A stretch of 64,000 bases of DNA from Roseococcus pinisoli (GCF_018413645.1 NZ_JAHCDA010000002.1:310001-374000), one strand, 5' to 3'; shown: positions 1 through 8,732, counted from the first letter of the stretch. Made by a program: numbers and translations. Notes: generated from the letters alone by a model not told the origin.

Positions 1-359
1 TCATGGCCGACGGTTGGCCGAAGCGGTTCTCCTACGATGCCATCCGCATCCCGCTGCATCTCTGCTGGGGTGGCCACAGGCAGGAGGCCACGCTCGCCGC
101 CTCGGCCGATTTCTGGTTCAGCCGTCGCCATCGCGAGATCCCGGCCTGGACGGATCTGATGACCAACGTCGTGGCCCCCTATCCGGCCCCGCCTGGCACG
201 CGCGCGATCGCGCGGCTGGTGGCGGCGGCGCTCGCGGGCCGGGGGGATATCGCCCTCCTCCCTTCGGTCGCCAGCGCGCCCGATTACTATTCCGCCGCCC
301 TGGTCAGCCAGGCGCGCCTGGCCTGGCAGGATGTCGAGCTGGGAGGCGAGGGGCCCTAA
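1..359 (+). CDS. Glycoside hydrolase family 8 (endoglucanase-type), C-terminal fragment
   Basis: Only the last ~119 codons are present; the gene starts upstream of the window. The segment RFSYDAIRIPLHLCWGG matches the conserved C-terminal part of GH8 cellulases (BcsZ/CMCax type), followed by a PAWTDL-type stretch also seen in that family. GH8 enzymes are secreted beta-1,4-glucanases; in cellulose-producing Acetobacteraceae they accompany cellulose synthase genes. No other cellulose gene is visible, so whether this is a bcs-operon member cannot be judged. It converges on xth with 17 bp between the stop codons. The family call rests on a short fragment, so other GH8 activities (chitosanase, xylanase) are possible. 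Confidence 0.7.
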   Translation, partial: MADGWPKRFSYDAIRIPLHLCWGGHRQEATLAASADFWFSRRHREIPAWTDLMTNVVAPYPAPPGTRAIARLVAAALAGRGDIALLPSVASAPDYYSAALVSQARLAWQDVELGGEGP

Positions 360-376
360 AGTTCCCCCGCCGGCAC

Positions 377-1141
377 TCAGTCGGCCAGCTCGATCCAGAC
401 GGGCGCGTGGTCGGAAGGGCTCTCCTCCGATCGCGCCGCCAGGTCCACGCCAGAGGTCACGAGCCGTTCCGCGAGCTCCGCCGAAAGCAGCGCATGGTCG
501 ATGCGCAGGCCGCGATTCTGCTCGAAGGCAGCGCCGTAGTCCCAATAGGTGAAAGGTGCGTCCTTGGGATGCAGCGCGTGCAGCGCGTCCGTCAGGCCGA
601 GATGGGTGAGGGCCCGCCAGCGCGCGCGCGATTCCGGGTGGACCAGCGCGTCGGTCGGCGGCAGCGCGCCGGGCGCGAGATCGTGATCGGTGGGACAGAC
701 ATTGTAGTCGCCGAGGATCGCCAACGGCTCGAAGGCGTCCAGATGCTCGCTGGCCCAGCCGCGCAGCCGGTCCATCCAGCGCCATTTATAGGCCATGCCC
801 TCGGCGCCGCCGCTATTGCCGTTGGGCAGGTAGATGCCGGCAGCGACCATGCCCTCCTTCCGGACGGCGACGAAGCGAGCATGCGTGTCCTCGTCCTCGC
901 CGGGAAGCGCCTCGGCGAGCAACTCGAAGGGCCCGCGCGAGACAACGGCCACGCCGTTGCGCCCGCCATGCTGGCCGATGGCCTTGTAGCTGTATCCCTC
1001 GACCTCGAGTGCCGGGAATTCCTCGTCCTTGCATTTCGTCTCCTGCAGGAAGACGAGGTCCGGTTCGTGCCGCTCGAGGAAGCGGCGCAGATGCGGCATC
1101 CGGCGGCGGATGGAATTCACGTTGAAGGTGGCGAGGCGCAT
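377..1141 (-). CDS. xth: Exodeoxyribonuclease III
   Basis: A 254-residue protein of the usual size for the exonuclease III/AP endonuclease family. It begins MRLATFNVNSIRRR and carries the metal-binding Glu34 in LQETKC, the catalytic GDYNV motif in the middle, and the C-terminal SDHAPVW motif with the catalytic Asp-His pair. The enzyme acts in cytoplasmic base excision repair, cutting 5' of abasic sites and degrading 3' ends. It lies 48 bp downstream of erpA on the same strand, so the two are probably co-transcribed. Family and start are secure. Confidence 0.95.
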   Translation of the reverse strand: MRLATFNVNSIRRRMPHLRRFLERHEPDLVFLQETKCKDEEFPALEVEGYSYKAIGQHGGRNGVAVVSRGPFELLAEALPGEDEDTHARFVAVRKEGMVAAGIYLPNGNSGGAEGMAYKWRWMDRLRGWASEHLDAFEPLAILGDYNVCPTDHDLAPGALPPTDALVHPESRARWRALTHLGLTDALHALHPKDAPFTYWDYGAAFEQNRGLRIDHALLSAELAERLVTSGVDLAARSEESPSDHAPVWIELAD

Positions 1142-1189
1142 GGCCCCTTGTGGCGTCCGGTCAGGCCGAGGGCAAGCGCGCCCTCGGGG

Positions 1190-1540
1190 TCAGACCGCGA
1201 AGCTGACGCCGCAGCCGCAGCCGCTCGTCGCCTGCGGGTTGCGGACGACGAAATGCGAGCCGATCAGCGCCTCGTGCCAGTCGAGCTCCGAACCGGCGAG
1301 GAAATCGAGCGAGACGGCGTCCACGAATACGTTCGTGCCCTCGACCGTGACCACGAGGTCGTCCTCGGCGGCGCTGTCCGCCAGGTCGAAGCCATATTGC
1401 AGGCCCGAGCATCCGCCCGCCGAGACGCTGACCCGGAGGCCTGCCTCCGGCCGGCCCTGGCGGTCGGCTATGGCGGCGATCTCCTCGGCTGCGCGGGGCG
1501 TGACGTGGAAGGCGCGAGTCTGCTGGGTGCCGTCGGGCAT
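1190..1540 (-). CDS. erpA: Iron-sulfur cluster insertion protein, ErpA/IscA (HesB) family
   Basis: A 116-residue A-type Fe-S carrier. The three conserved cysteines are present: Cys44 in AGGCSGLQY, and Cys108 and Cys110 in the C-terminal SGCGCGVSF. A-type proteins pass clusters from the assembly scaffold to apo-enzymes. The chosen ATG at 1540 has GGAG six bases upstream; an in-frame ATG seven codons earlier has no such site. It is divergent from dgt and precedes xth, an arrangement I recall from other alphaproteobacteria. ErpA rather than IscA is favoured because no isc or suf genes are adjacent, but the two are hard to separate by sequence alone. Confidence 0.88.
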   Translation of the reverse strand: MPDGTQQTRAFHVTPRAAEEIAAIADRQGRPEAGLRVSVSAGGCSGLQYGFDLADSAAEDDLVVTVEGTNVFVDAVSLDFLAGSELDWHEALIGSHFVVRNPQATSGCGCGVSFAV

Positions 1541-1618
1541 GGGGGTCTCCTTACCTCGCAATGTAGGGCCGCCCTTTCAGGATTTCCACCGGCGCCCGCG
1601 CCTGATACCCCGTGAGGC

Positions 1619-2791
1619 ATGCCATCGACTCCCGAGCGCCCGCAGTCCCGCCCCCTGGCCCCCTGGGCCGTGAGCACCACCCGGGGCCGTCTGTATCCCG
1701 AGCCGGAGGATCCCACGCGCAGCCCCTGGCAGCGCGACCGGGACCGGATCATCCATTCCCGGGCCTTCCGCCGCCTGCAGTACAAGACGCAGGTCTTCGT
1801 CTTCCATGAGGGCGACCATTTCCGCACCCGGCTGACCCACAGCATCGAGGTGGCCCAGATCGCCCGCAGCCTGGCGCGCCGGATGATGCTGGACGAGGAC
1901 CTGGCCGAGGCCCTGGCCCTGGCGCATGACGTGGGCCACCCGCCCTTCGGCCATGCCGGCGAGGAGGCGCTCGACACCGCCATGCGCCCCAAGGGCCGCT
2001 TCGACCACAATGCCCAGAGCCTCAAGCAGGTGACGCTGCTGGAGCGCCGCTACGCCGCCTTCGACGGGCTGAACCTCACCTGGGAAACCCTGGAAGGGCT
2101 GGCCAAGCACAACGGCCCGGTGCGCCGCCCGGGCGCCTATCTGGTGCAGTACAACGCGCTCCACGACCTCGAGCTCTCGACGCATGCCAGCGTGGAGGCC
2201 CAGGTCGCGGCGCTCGCGGACGACATCGCCTATAACAACCACGACCTCGAGGACGGCATCCGCGCCGGGCTCTTCCGGCTGGAGGAGGTGGCGGAGCTCT
2301 CGCTGCCGGGCCGGGCGCTGGCGCGGGCGCGGGCCGCCCATCCGGACATGCCCGCGGGACGCGCTGCCCCGGAGATGGTGCGCCGCGTCATCTCCGAGAT
2401 GGTCGACGACGTCGCGGTCGAGTCGGAGCGGCGCCTCGCGGTCCTGGCGCCGCGCTCGGCACAGGATGTCCGCATGGCGTCGCAGCCGGTCGTGGCCTTT
2501 AGCGAGGGGATGACGAAGGACAATGCCGATGTCCGGGCCTTCCTGCGGGAACGCATGTACCGGCATTTCCGCGTGAACCGCGCCACCCAGAAGTCGAAGC
2601 GCGCCTTGCAGATCGTCTTCCAGCTTCTGCATGGCGGGCCGCAGATGCTGCCCGACGAATGGCGGGCCCGGGCTGGCGACGCCGGGACGCCCCAGGCGGC
2701 CGAGACGGTCTGCGACTATATCGCCGGCATGACCGATCGTTTCGCGCTGGAAGAATATCGCCGGCTCACTGACCCGCATGTCGGGGGGTGA
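1619..2791 (+). CDS. dgt: Deoxyguanosinetriphosphate triphosphohydrolase-like protein
   Basis: A 390-residue HD-domain dNTPase. The N-terminal block RDRDRIIHSRAFRRLQYKTQ and the HD motifs (RLTHSIEVAQIAR, then LAHDVGHPPFGHAGE) are characteristic of the dGTPase family. These enzymes hydrolyse dNTPs to deoxynucleosides and triphosphate and help balance nucleotide pools. Length suits the type-2 (dGTPase-like) subfamily common in alphaproteobacteria. The start is divergent from erpA (78 bp between starts). Substrate preference cannot be deduced from the sequence. Confidence 0.93.
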   Translation: MPSTPERPQSRPLAPWAVSTTRGRLYPEPEDPTRSPWQRDRDRIIHSRAFRRLQYKTQVFVFHEGDHFRTRLTHSIEVAQIARSLARRMMLDEDLAEALALAHDVGHPPFGHAGEEALDTAMRPKGRFDHNAQSLKQVTLLERRYAAFDGLNLTWETLEGLAKHNGPVRRPGAYLVQYNALHDLELSTHASVEAQVAALADDIAYNNHDLEDGIRAGLFRLEEVAELSLPGRALARARAAHPDMPAGRAAPEMVRRVISEMVDDVAVESERRLAVLAPRSAQDVRMASQPVVAFSEGMTKDNADVRAFLRERMYRHFRVNRATQKSKRALQIVFQLLHGGPQMLPDEWRARAGDAGTPQAAETVCDYIAGMTDRFALEEYRRLTDPHVGG

Positions 2792-2826
2792 GAAGCGGCG
2801 GGCCTGAAACGGAAAGGGGCTGAAAC

Positions 2827-2861
2827 AAAAACCGCCCGCGTGCCGGTTGGCAGCGGGCGGT
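2827..2861 (-). terminator. Rho-independent terminator of the lipoprotein gene
   Basis: A 9-bp GC-rich stem (ACCGCCCGC at 2831-2839 with GCGGGCGGT at 2853-2861), loop of 13. Read on the minus strand it is followed by a T-rich tail (complement of AAACAAAA). It lies between dgt and the lipoprotein gene, whose stops converge, so it may serve both. Confidence 0.7.
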
Positions 2862-2898
2862 TCAGGCGTGGTCGCGCCCCTTGCGGGGCGCGTCCGGC

Positions 2899-3408
2899 TT
2901 AGCGGTTCGGCTGGACGACCGGGTTGACGCCCGGGGCGAGCGTGCCCGGAGCCGTCGGGGCCACGTTGCGCTGGCCGCGGCGGCCGGCGACGGCACCCTG
3001 CGGCGCCTGCTGGCCGGGCTGCACATAGGTGATGATCGGGCGGCCATTGGTGTCCGTGCCCGTGATGACCGGCGTGCCGGCGGGGGCGAGGTCACCCTGG
3101 CCCTGGCCGATATGGGCCACGACGGGACGGCCATTATCGGTGCCGATGATGACCGGCGTGCCGGCCGAGGTCGCCGGGCTGATACGCGGGCCAAGCGTCA
3201 CGAGCTGATCCGTGCCGTTGATGTTCATGCGGATCGCCGTGCCCGGGGGCGTATTGCGGACGGCCGACGCCGGCGCGTAAGCGACGACCCGACCCGTGTT
3301 GTCCAGCAGGGGGTGCATCTCCGTAAAGCCCTGCTGGCCCGTCGTCGTTTCACATGCCGCGAGAGCAAGCATGGCGCCCATCGCGAGAAGCGGCTTCATT
3401 TTCGACAT
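2899..3408 (-). CDS. Putative lipoprotein with two internal repeats
   Basis: A 169-residue protein starting MSKMKPLLAMGAMLALAAC; the LAAC lipobox predicts signal-peptidase-II cleavage and lipidation, so it should be an envelope lipoprotein. The mature part carries two imperfect copies of a ~25-residue unit, AGTPVIIGTDNGRPVVAHI and AGTPVITGTDTNGRPIITYV, then a Pro/Gln/Gly-rich tail ending VVQPNR. The ATG at 3408 follows GGGAG. I do not recognise a family with a known function. It has its own downstream terminator and a long AT-rich leader, so it is probably monocistronic. Confidence 0.72.
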   Translation of the reverse strand: MSKMKPLLAMGAMLALAACETTTGQQGFTEMHPLLDNTGRVVAYAPASAVRNTPPGTAIRMNINGTDQLVTLGPRISPATSAGTPVIIGTDNGRPVVAHIGQGQGDLAPAGTPVITGTDTNGRPIITYVQPGQQAPQGAVAGRRGQRNVAPTAPGTLAPGVNPVVQPNR

Positions 3409-3582
3409 CAGTTCGGCTCCCAAACCCTGCACAGCAGCGGACGTGACGGCTGCAGGCTCACACCGCCCATCCATAATAACCTACCCCTGGAGGGTAACAT
3501 CAACATTGCACTAGGGAATAGCAGTGTTAACCCAAGGCTGTGCTTCGCGTGCCAATGATGTGTCTATCTTGCCCCATGTGAT

Positions 3583-3588
3583 ATTATA
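3583..3588 (-). promoter_or_regulatory. Possible -10 element TATAAT
   Basis: A perfect TATAAT on the minus strand in a locally AT-rich stretch, which stands out in this high-GC sequence. It would give a leader of ~165 bases before the lipoprotein start at 3408. No good -35 is visible at 16-18 bp (best is about 3 of 6 matches), so this is a tentative call. Confidence 0.25.
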
Positions 3589-3618
3589 GGCACAGTCGGC
3601 CTGTCGATAACGCGCGGG

Positions 3619-4248
3619 CTACTCCCGTCGCAGGACCTTGTCGGTGAACCAACTCGCCACCGGCTGCGGCCGGAAGGAGGCCCGCAACGCCGTCTCGTCA
3701 TACTCGGTCGTGAGCCAGGTCTCGAAGTCGATGCCCCGGGCCTCGGCCTCCGCATAAAGCTCGAAGAAGGCGTCCAGGATGCCGGTCCGTGCCGCGGCGA
3801 CATGGCCGTGGCGCAGAGTGAGCTCACGGGCGGCCGTCGCGGCGTCTCGCCCTTCCAGGAGATGCCAGATGCCGGCGGCGAGGCCCGTCCGGTCGGCGCC
3901 GGACTTGCAATGGATCAGGATCGGCTGCGGCAGGGAGCGGTAGAGCTGGATCAGCCGCAGCAGGCGGTCCTTATGCGGGGCGCCCCGGCTTTCGAAGGGC
4001 TGGTCCGCATGGACGAGGCCCAGCCGCGCGGCCTCCTCGCGGCCTAGGGAGTCCGAGCCGCAATCCTGCCGGTGGCCACGCAGGTTGATGACGCTCTTGA
4101 TCCCATGCCGCCGCACCGCCTCGGCGAGCTGCCAGGGCAGGGGGTGGTTGGAGCGGTAGAGCCGGCCGCTCTCCACCACGCCCCAGTTGCGCCAGGGAAT
4201 GCGCAGGAAGGCGTGGTCGACGAAGAGCGAGTTGAGCCAGGTGGTCAT
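3619..4248 (-). CDS. Dual-specificity/tyrosine protein phosphatase
   Basis: A 209-residue cytoplasmic protein with the Cys-based phosphatase signature HCKSGADRTG (HC-X5-R-T). The upstream segment SGRLYRSNHP...INLRG is typical of bacterial DSP-type phosphatases. The start was set at the ATG encoding MTTWLNSLF (position 4248); the longer frame upstream has no family-like sequence. Substrate unknown: it may act on phosphotyrosine, phospholipid or polyphosphate esters. It is separated by ~200 bp from the formaldehyde dehydrogenase gene on the same strand, with a hairpin between, so probably not in its operon. Confidence 0.8.
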   Translation of the reverse strand: MTTWLNSLFVDHAFLRIPWRNWGVVESGRLYRSNHPLPWQLAEAVRRHGIKSVINLRGHRQDCGSDSLGREEAARLGLVHADQPFESRGAPHKDRLLRLIQLYRSLPQPILIHCKSGADRTGLAAGIWHLLEGRDAATAARELTLRHGHVAAARTGILDAFFELYAEAEARGIDFETWLTTEYDETALRASFRPQPVASWFTDKVLRRE

Positions 4249-4414
4249 GCCCCGCGATGTGGACGCCCGGGCTCCGGATGGCAACGGTTCAGGCAAGTGG
4301 GCTGCGTCCCGAAAGCCGGGGACCCTTGGAAGGCTTAGGCCGAGGGACGCTTCGACCAAAAGGCGGTCGGCGCCCCCTGGCGACCCTCAGGGCCCGGTGG
4401 CCCGGCATCCTGGC

Positions 4415-4447
4415 GACGCCAGGCACGCGGAGTGCGGGCCTGGCGTC
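4415..4447 (-). terminator. Candidate terminator hairpin downstream of the formaldehyde dehydrogenase gene
   Basis: A 10-bp perfect inverted repeat (GACGCCAGGC at 4415-4424, GCCTGGCGTC at 4438-4447) starts 8 bases after the frmA stop on the minus strand. No T-run follows. The left arm also forms part of a 15-base palindrome at 4409-4423, so alternative folds are possible. Confidence 0.4.
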
Positions 4448-4455
4448 CGAGGAAA

Positions 4456-5568
4456 TCAAAAAACCACCACGCTCCGGATGCTCTCGCCCGAATGCATCAG
4501 GTCGAAGCCCTCGTTGATCTTCTCGAGGGGCATCACATGGGTGATGAGCGGATCGATCTGGATCTTCCCCTCCATGTACCAGTCGACGATCTTCGGCACC
4601 TCGGTGCGGCCACGCACGCCGCCGAAGGCCGTGCCGCGCCAGTTGCGGCCCGTGACCAGCTGGAAGGGCCGCGTCGAGATCTCCTGCCCGGCCGCCGCCA
4701 CGCCGATGATGATGGAGGTGCCCCAGCCGCGATGGGTGCATTCCAGCGCCTGGCGCATGACGTTGGTGTTGCCGATGCATTCGAAGCTGAAATCGGCCCC
4801 GCCATCGGTGAGGTCCTGGATGGCCTGCACCACCTTGTCGCGCCCGACCTCGTCGGGGTTCACGAAATGGGTCATGCCGAAGCGGCGCGCCATCTCCTGC
4901 CGGGCGGGGTTGATGTCCACGCCGATGATCTTGTCGGCGCCGACCATGCGGGCGCCCTGGATCACGTTGAGGCCGATGCCGCCCAGCCCGAAGACCACGA
5001 CGCTGGCGCCCGGCCAGACCTTGGCGGTGTTGGTGACGGCGCCGATGCCCGTCGTCACGCCGCAGCCGATGTAGCAGATCTTCTCGAAGGGCGCGTCCTC
5101 GCGGACCTTGGCGAGCGCGATCTCGGGCAGGACCGTGAAGTTCGCGAAGGTCGAGCAGCCCATGTAGTGCATGACCTGGGCACCATCGCAGCTGAAGCGG
5201 CTGGTGCCGTCCGGCATCACGCCCTTGCCCTGGGTGGCGCGGATCGAGGTGCAGAGGTTGCTGCGCTGGCTGAGGCAGGTTTTGCACTGCCGGCATTCCG
5301 GCGTGTAGAGCGGGATCACGTGGTCGCCGGGCTTGAGCGAGGTCACGCCCGCGCCGATCTCGCGCACGATGCCCGCGCCCTCATGGCCGAGGATGGCGGG
5401 GAACACGCCCTCGGGGTCGAGGCCCGAAAGCGTATAGGCGTCGGTGTGGCAAAGGCCCGTGGCCATGACCTCGACGAGGACCTCGCCGGGCCGCGGCCCG
5501 GAGATATCGACCTCGCCGATGGTGAGGGGCTTGCCGGCCTCGAAGGCGATGGCGGCACGGGTCTTCAT
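4456..5568 (-). CDS. frmA: S-(hydroxymethyl)glutathione dehydrogenase / class III alcohol dehydrogenase
   Basis: A 370-residue zinc-dependent medium-chain dehydrogenase. It has the catalytic zinc site ([12 protein letters not shown] and GHEGAGIV), the four-cysteine structural zinc lobe (PECRQCKTC...NLC) and the NAD-binding GLGGIG motif. The class III enzyme oxidises S-hydroxymethylglutathione to S-formylglutathione in formaldehyde detoxification and can also reduce S-nitrosoglutathione. The partner S-formylglutathione hydrolase and an frmR-type regulator are not adjacent. Family assignment is very firm. Confidence 0.95.
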   Translation of the reverse strand: MKTRAAIAFEAGKPLTIGEVDISGPRPGEVLVEVMATGLCHTDAYTLSGLDPEGVFPAILGHEGAGIVREIGAGVTSLKPGDHVIPLYTPECRQCKTCLSQRSNLCTSIRATQGKGVMPDGTSRFSCDGAQVMHYMGCSTFANFTVLPEIALAKVREDAPFEKICYIGCGVTTGIGAVTNTAKVWPGASVVVFGLGGIGLNVIQGARMVGADKIIGVDINPARQEMARRFGMTHFVNPDEVGRDKVVQAIQDLTDGGADFSFECIGNTNVMRQALECTHRGWGTSIIIGVAAAGQEISTRPFQLVTGRNWRGTAFGGVRGRTEVPKIVDWYMEGKIQIDPLITHVMPLEKINEGFDLMHSGESIRSVVVF

Positions 5569-5654
5569 GGCATGGCTTCCGTCTTCATGCCGGGGAACCT
5601 GCCGTCAAAAGCGTAGCGTCTCAAGCCCGTGGTCCGGATCGGGCCGCCGGTGTC

Positions 5655-5680
5655 GATTCGCCCGCCGGGGCGGGCGAATC
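5655..5680 (-). terminator. Candidate terminator of the Bug-type receptor gene
   Basis: An inverted repeat of GATTCGCCCGCC (5655-5666) with GGCGGGCGAATC (5669-5680) begins 11 bases after the receptor stop codon on the minus strand. There is no T-run, so factor-independent termination would be weak. Confidence 0.4.
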
Positions 5681-5690
5681 GCGAACAGGA

Positions 5691-6668
5691 TCAATCGAGG
5701 CGAGCGCCGGCGATGCGGACCATCTCCTGCCAGAGCGGCCGCTCGCGCCGTGCCCGCTCCCAGACGCCGTCGGGAGCCGAGCCGAGCGCGATGGCACCGG
5801 TCCGCAGGAAGCGGGCCTTCACGTCCGGATCGTTGGCGATCTGCTGCATGGCCTGCGAGGCCTTCTCCACGATCGCCGCCGGCACGCCCGCCGGGAAGGC
5901 CATGGCGCACCAGGAGTTCACGACGAAGTCGGGCACGCCCGCCTCTGCCATGGTCGGAACATCGGGCAGCGCCGGGTGGCGTTCGGCACCCGTGACCGCG
6001 AAGGCGCGCATGCGGCCCTCCTGCACGACGGGCACATAGCTCGCGAGGTTGTCGATCGCGAAGGTGAGGTCGCCCGAGAGCATGGCCGGGATGATCTGCG
6101 CCGCGCCGCGGAACGGCACGTGCTGGCCGTCGATGCGCTGGCGGTCGCAGAAGAGCGCGCCGCAGAGCTGCGCGGTGGTGCCCACGCCCGGGCTGCCGAA
6201 GCTGACGCCCTGGGGACGCGCCCGGGCCCATTCGATGAACTCCCTCAGATTCGTGGAGGGCACGTACTGGCTGGGGGCCACCACCACATTGGGCAGCTGC
6301 CAGTGCATGGAGATCGGCTGGAAGTCCTTGTCCCAGTCGAAGGGCAGGCGGCTGTAGAGGTAGTTGGCGATGGACCAGACGCCGAGCGTCAGCGGACCCA
6401 TGGTGTAGCCGTCCGCCGGCGACTTCGCGATCGCCTCGGCGCCGATGTTCCCGCCGGCGCCCGGGCGATTCTCGATGACGAAGGACTGGCCGAGGCGCGT
6501 GGAGAGCTGCTCGCAGAGAAGGCGGCACAGGACGTCGGTGCTGCCGCCCGGGGGCCAGGGCACGATCACGCGAACCGGACGGTCGGGCCACTGGGACTGG
6601 GCGCGGGCGGTGGAGATAAGGGTGGGGGCGGCGAGGCCGGCGGCCAGAACATGGCGGCGAGTGGTCAT
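5691..6668 (-). CDS. Bug-family tripartite tricarboxylate transporter substrate receptor
   Basis: A 325-residue periplasmic binding protein. The N-terminus MTTRRHVLAAGLAAPTLISTARAQ is an export signal with a twin-arginine-like RR. The mature part has WPDRPVRVIVPWPPGGSTD and the later ENRPGAGGNIGAEA and SPADGYT motifs of the Bug family. Such receptors deliver carboxylic acids to TctAB-type permeases, but no tctA or tctB gene is near, so this is an orphan receptor as is usual for the large Bug families of Acetobacteraceae and Burkholderiales. The ligand cannot be read from the sequence. Confidence 0.9.
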   Translation of the reverse strand: MTTRRHVLAAGLAAPTLISTARAQSQWPDRPVRVIVPWPPGGSTDVLCRLLCEQLSTRLGQSFVIENRPGAGGNIGAEAIAKSPADGYTMGPLTLGVWSIANYLYSRLPFDWDKDFQPISMHWQLPNVVVAPSQYVPSTNLREFIEWARARPQGVSFGSPGVGTTAQLCGALFCDRQRIDGQHVPFRGAAQIIPAMLSGDLTFAIDNLASYVPVVQEGRMRAFAVTGAERHPALPDVPTMAEAGVPDFVVNSWCAMAFPAGVPAAIVEKASQAMQQIANDPDVKARFLRTGAIALGSAPDGVWERARRERPLWQEMVRIAGARLD

Positions 6669-6896
6669 TCTAGATCATTTCCCTGGACGTTTTCGTATTC
6701 CAGGCACGATGCCGCAACTATGACGGGAGGGCGAGAGGGCAAATGGAATCGTTGCGCGCCCCCGGGCCCGCCCCGCCGGCGCACGCCTGTGGGCGCCTGA
6801 CGGGCCCTCGTCGTTGCCACAAATTTGCCCCGGAGCGGGCCAAGGCCTGCCTCAAGGCAGGCCCAGAAGGACATGCCTTCAAGGAGTAATCAGGTG

Positions 6897-6980
6897 ATGT
6901 TCGCTCGGCTTATGCAACGGCTCAGGCACTGGATCGGGTACCGTCCCGAGCGGCGCTACATGCGCGGCTCCGCGCGCTGA
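6897..6980 (+). CDS. Possible small basic protein (27 residues)
   Basis: An ATG at 6897 (or the GTG just before it at 6894) follows AAGGAG at 6881-6886 and opens a 28-codon frame ending in TGA at 6980. The product begins MFARLMQRLRHWIGYRPERR and is rich in Arg and aromatic residues. An 8-bp hairpin (GGCCTGCC/GGCAGGCC, 6844-6863) precedes it. I recognise no family. It converges with hemF, whose stop is 18 bases away. The good ribosome-binding site is the main support. Confidence 0.35.
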   Translation: MFARLMQRLRHWIGYRPERRYMRGSAR

Positions 6981-6998
6981 GCTTTTTGCGCCGGGCCG

Positions 6999-7889
6999 CT
7001 ACCAAGCGGCTTCCGGCGGCAGCGACATCAGGATCGCCTCGACATTGCCCCCCGTCTTGAGGCCGAAGACCGTTCCGCGGTCGTGCAGCAAATTGAATTC
7101 TGCGTAACGGCCGCGCCGCAGGAGCTGGTGCTGCCGCTCCTCGGGGGTCCAGGCCTCGTGCATCCGCTTCGCGACGATGGCCGGGTAGGCATCGAGGAAG
7201 GCAAGCCCGACATCCTTGGTAAAGGCGAAATCCGCCTCGATTCCGTGCCCGGGCGTGCGGTCACCCAGCCAGTCGTAGAAGATGCCGCCCAGGCCCCGGG
7301 TTTCCTTACGGTGCGGGAGGTAGAAGTACTCGTCGCACCACTGCTTGAAGCGTGGGTAGTAGGTGGGATCGTGCGCATCGCAGGCGCGCTGGAAGGCCGC
7401 GTGGAAGAAGGCGGCGTCCTCCAGGCTCTCCGGCGCCGTCACGTTCATCGGCGTGATGTCGCCCCCGCCACCGAACCAGGCCTTCCGCGTGACGATGAAG
7501 CGCGTGTTCATGTGGGCCGTGGGCACCCGGGGCGAGCGGGGATGGGCCACGAGCGAGACGCCGGTGGCCATGAAGCGCGGATCCTCGTCCGCCCCCGGGA
7601 TATGACTCCGGAACTCGGGGGAGAATTCGCCGTGGACGGTCGAGATATTCACGCCGACCTTCTCGAACACGCGGCCGCGCATCACGCCCATCGTGCCGCC
7701 GCCACCTTCGGGCCGCTTCCAGCTCGTATAGGTGAACCGGCCGGCGGGCAGATCGGCATGGGGGCCGGAGGCCAGGGCGTCCTCGTTCGATTCGAACGCC
7801 GCGCAGAGCCGGTCGCGAAGCTGGGTGAACCAGGCCTCCGCGGTCGAGGCGAGGGGATGATCCAGGGGGAGGGGGGCGGCTTCTGTCAT
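6999..7889 (-). CDS. hemF: Oxygen-dependent coproporphyrinogen III oxidase
   Basis: A 296-residue cytoplasmic haem-biosynthesis enzyme that oxidatively decarboxylates coproporphyrinogen III to protoporphyrinogen IX. Family landmarks are present: [22 protein letters not shown] near the N-terminus, [13 protein letters not shown], the [18 protein letters not shown] region, and [14 protein letters not shown] near the end. The start [12 protein letters not shown] at 7889 gives family-typical length. It is divergent from petABC, which makes the haem proteins cytochrome b and c1, so proximity is functionally sensible. Oxygen-dependent HemF implies aerobic growth. Confidence 0.95.
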   Translation of the reverse strand: MTEAAPLPLDHPLASTAEAWFTQLRDRLCAAFESNEDALASGPHADLPAGRFTYTSWKRPEGGGGTMGVMRGRVFEKVGVNISTVHGEFSPEFRSHIPGADEDPRFMATGVSLVAHPRSPRVPTAHMNTRFIVTRKAWFGGGGDITPMNVTAPESLEDAAFFHAAFQRACDAHDPTYYPRFKQWCDEYFYLPHRKETRGLGGIFYDWLGDRTPGHGIEADFAFTKDVGLAFLDAYPAIVAKRMHEAWTPEERQHQLLRRGRYAEFNLLHDRGTVFGLKTGGNVEAILMSLPPEAAW

Positions 7890-8046
7890 GGTTCCCCAGC
7901 ATCGCACCGTGCGCCGCCGGCCGCGAGAGGGGTGGATCGGCCGGGAGAATCCGGGCGTCCGGCCGGGACGTCGGCGCCGGGGTCCCTGGAGGGCCTTGAA
8001 TAGCCAAGCCACGGAGCCAATTGCGCGTTCTGAAGCGTGAGCGCGG

Positions 8047-8075
8047 TTGCCACATTCCCAAACCGACCGTAATAG
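8047..8075 (+). promoter_or_regulatory. Sigma-70-like promoter of petABC
   Basis: TTGCCA (8047-8052), exactly 17 bases, then TAATAG (8070-8075). This predicts transcription start near 8082 and a leader of ~90 bases before petA. It lies in the 285-bp divergent region between hemF and petA; no comparably good promoter for hemF was noticed there. Confidence 0.5.
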
Positions 8076-8174
8076 GCACGGAAGCCTCCGGGGACCTGGG
8101 CGACGTGTGCCCAAAGCCCCGGGGATCAAGGGTTTCATCCGAAACTTCGACGGATGGGCAGAGAGGTGACCTGA

Positions 8175-8732
8175 ATGGCTGACGCGCTGGCAACGCCTGG
8201 GACGCACGGGGACCACCCGGGCGCCACCAAGCGGGATTTCCTCAAGCTCTCGGCGGCGGCCTTCGCCGCTGTGGGCACCGGTGCCATCGTTTGGCCCTTC
8301 ATCTCCCAGCTTGCCCCGGCCCGCGACGTTCTCGCGCTGGCCAGCACGGATGTCGACATCGGGCCGATCACGGTCGGTCAGGCCGTCACCGTGATGTGGC
8401 GCGGCAAGCCGGTCTTCGTGCGTCATCGCACGGAAGAGGAAGTGGCCGCCGCCCGCGCTGTGCCGATGAGCGACCTGAAGGATCCCGCCACGGACGAATC
8501 CCGCGTGCAGCGCGGGCCCTGGCTGATCGTCGTTGGCGTGTGCACGCATCTGGGCTGCATCCCGCTGGGCCAGAAGCCGACCGACCCGAAGGGTGACTAC
8601 GGCGGCTGGTTCTGCCCCTGCCACGGCAGCCACTACGATACCTCCGCGCGCATCCGGAAGGGGCCTGCTCCCCTCAACCTGCCGGTGCCCGCCTATGCGT
8701 TCACCTCCGACAGCGCCATTCGCATCGGCTGA
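8175..8732 (+). CDS. petA: Ubiquinol-cytochrome c reductase, Rieske iron-sulfur subunit
   Basis: A 185-residue Rieske protein of complex III. The two cluster-binding boxes are CTHLGC (Cys123, His125, Cys128) and CPCHGSH (Cys147, Cys149, His150). The N-terminal membrane segment begins with [15 protein letters not shown], a Tat-type signal in which the twin arginine is Lys-Arg. It transfers electrons from ubiquinol to cytochrome c1. It is the first gene of petABC, 64 bp before petB. Confidence 0.97.
   Translation: MADALATPGTHGDHPGATKRDFLKLSAAAFAAVGTGAIVWPFISQLAPARDVLALASTDVDIGPITVGQAVTVMWRGKPVFVRHRTEEEVAAARAVPMSDLKDPATDESRVQRGPWLIVVGVCTHLGCIPLGQKPTDPKGDYGGWFCPCHGSHYDTSARIRKGPAPLNLPVPAYAFTSDSAIRIG

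Noticed and set aside
1577-2779. Minus-strand open frame of about 400 codons
   Set aside because: Antisense to dgt, which has clear HD motifs; no domain in the antisense product.
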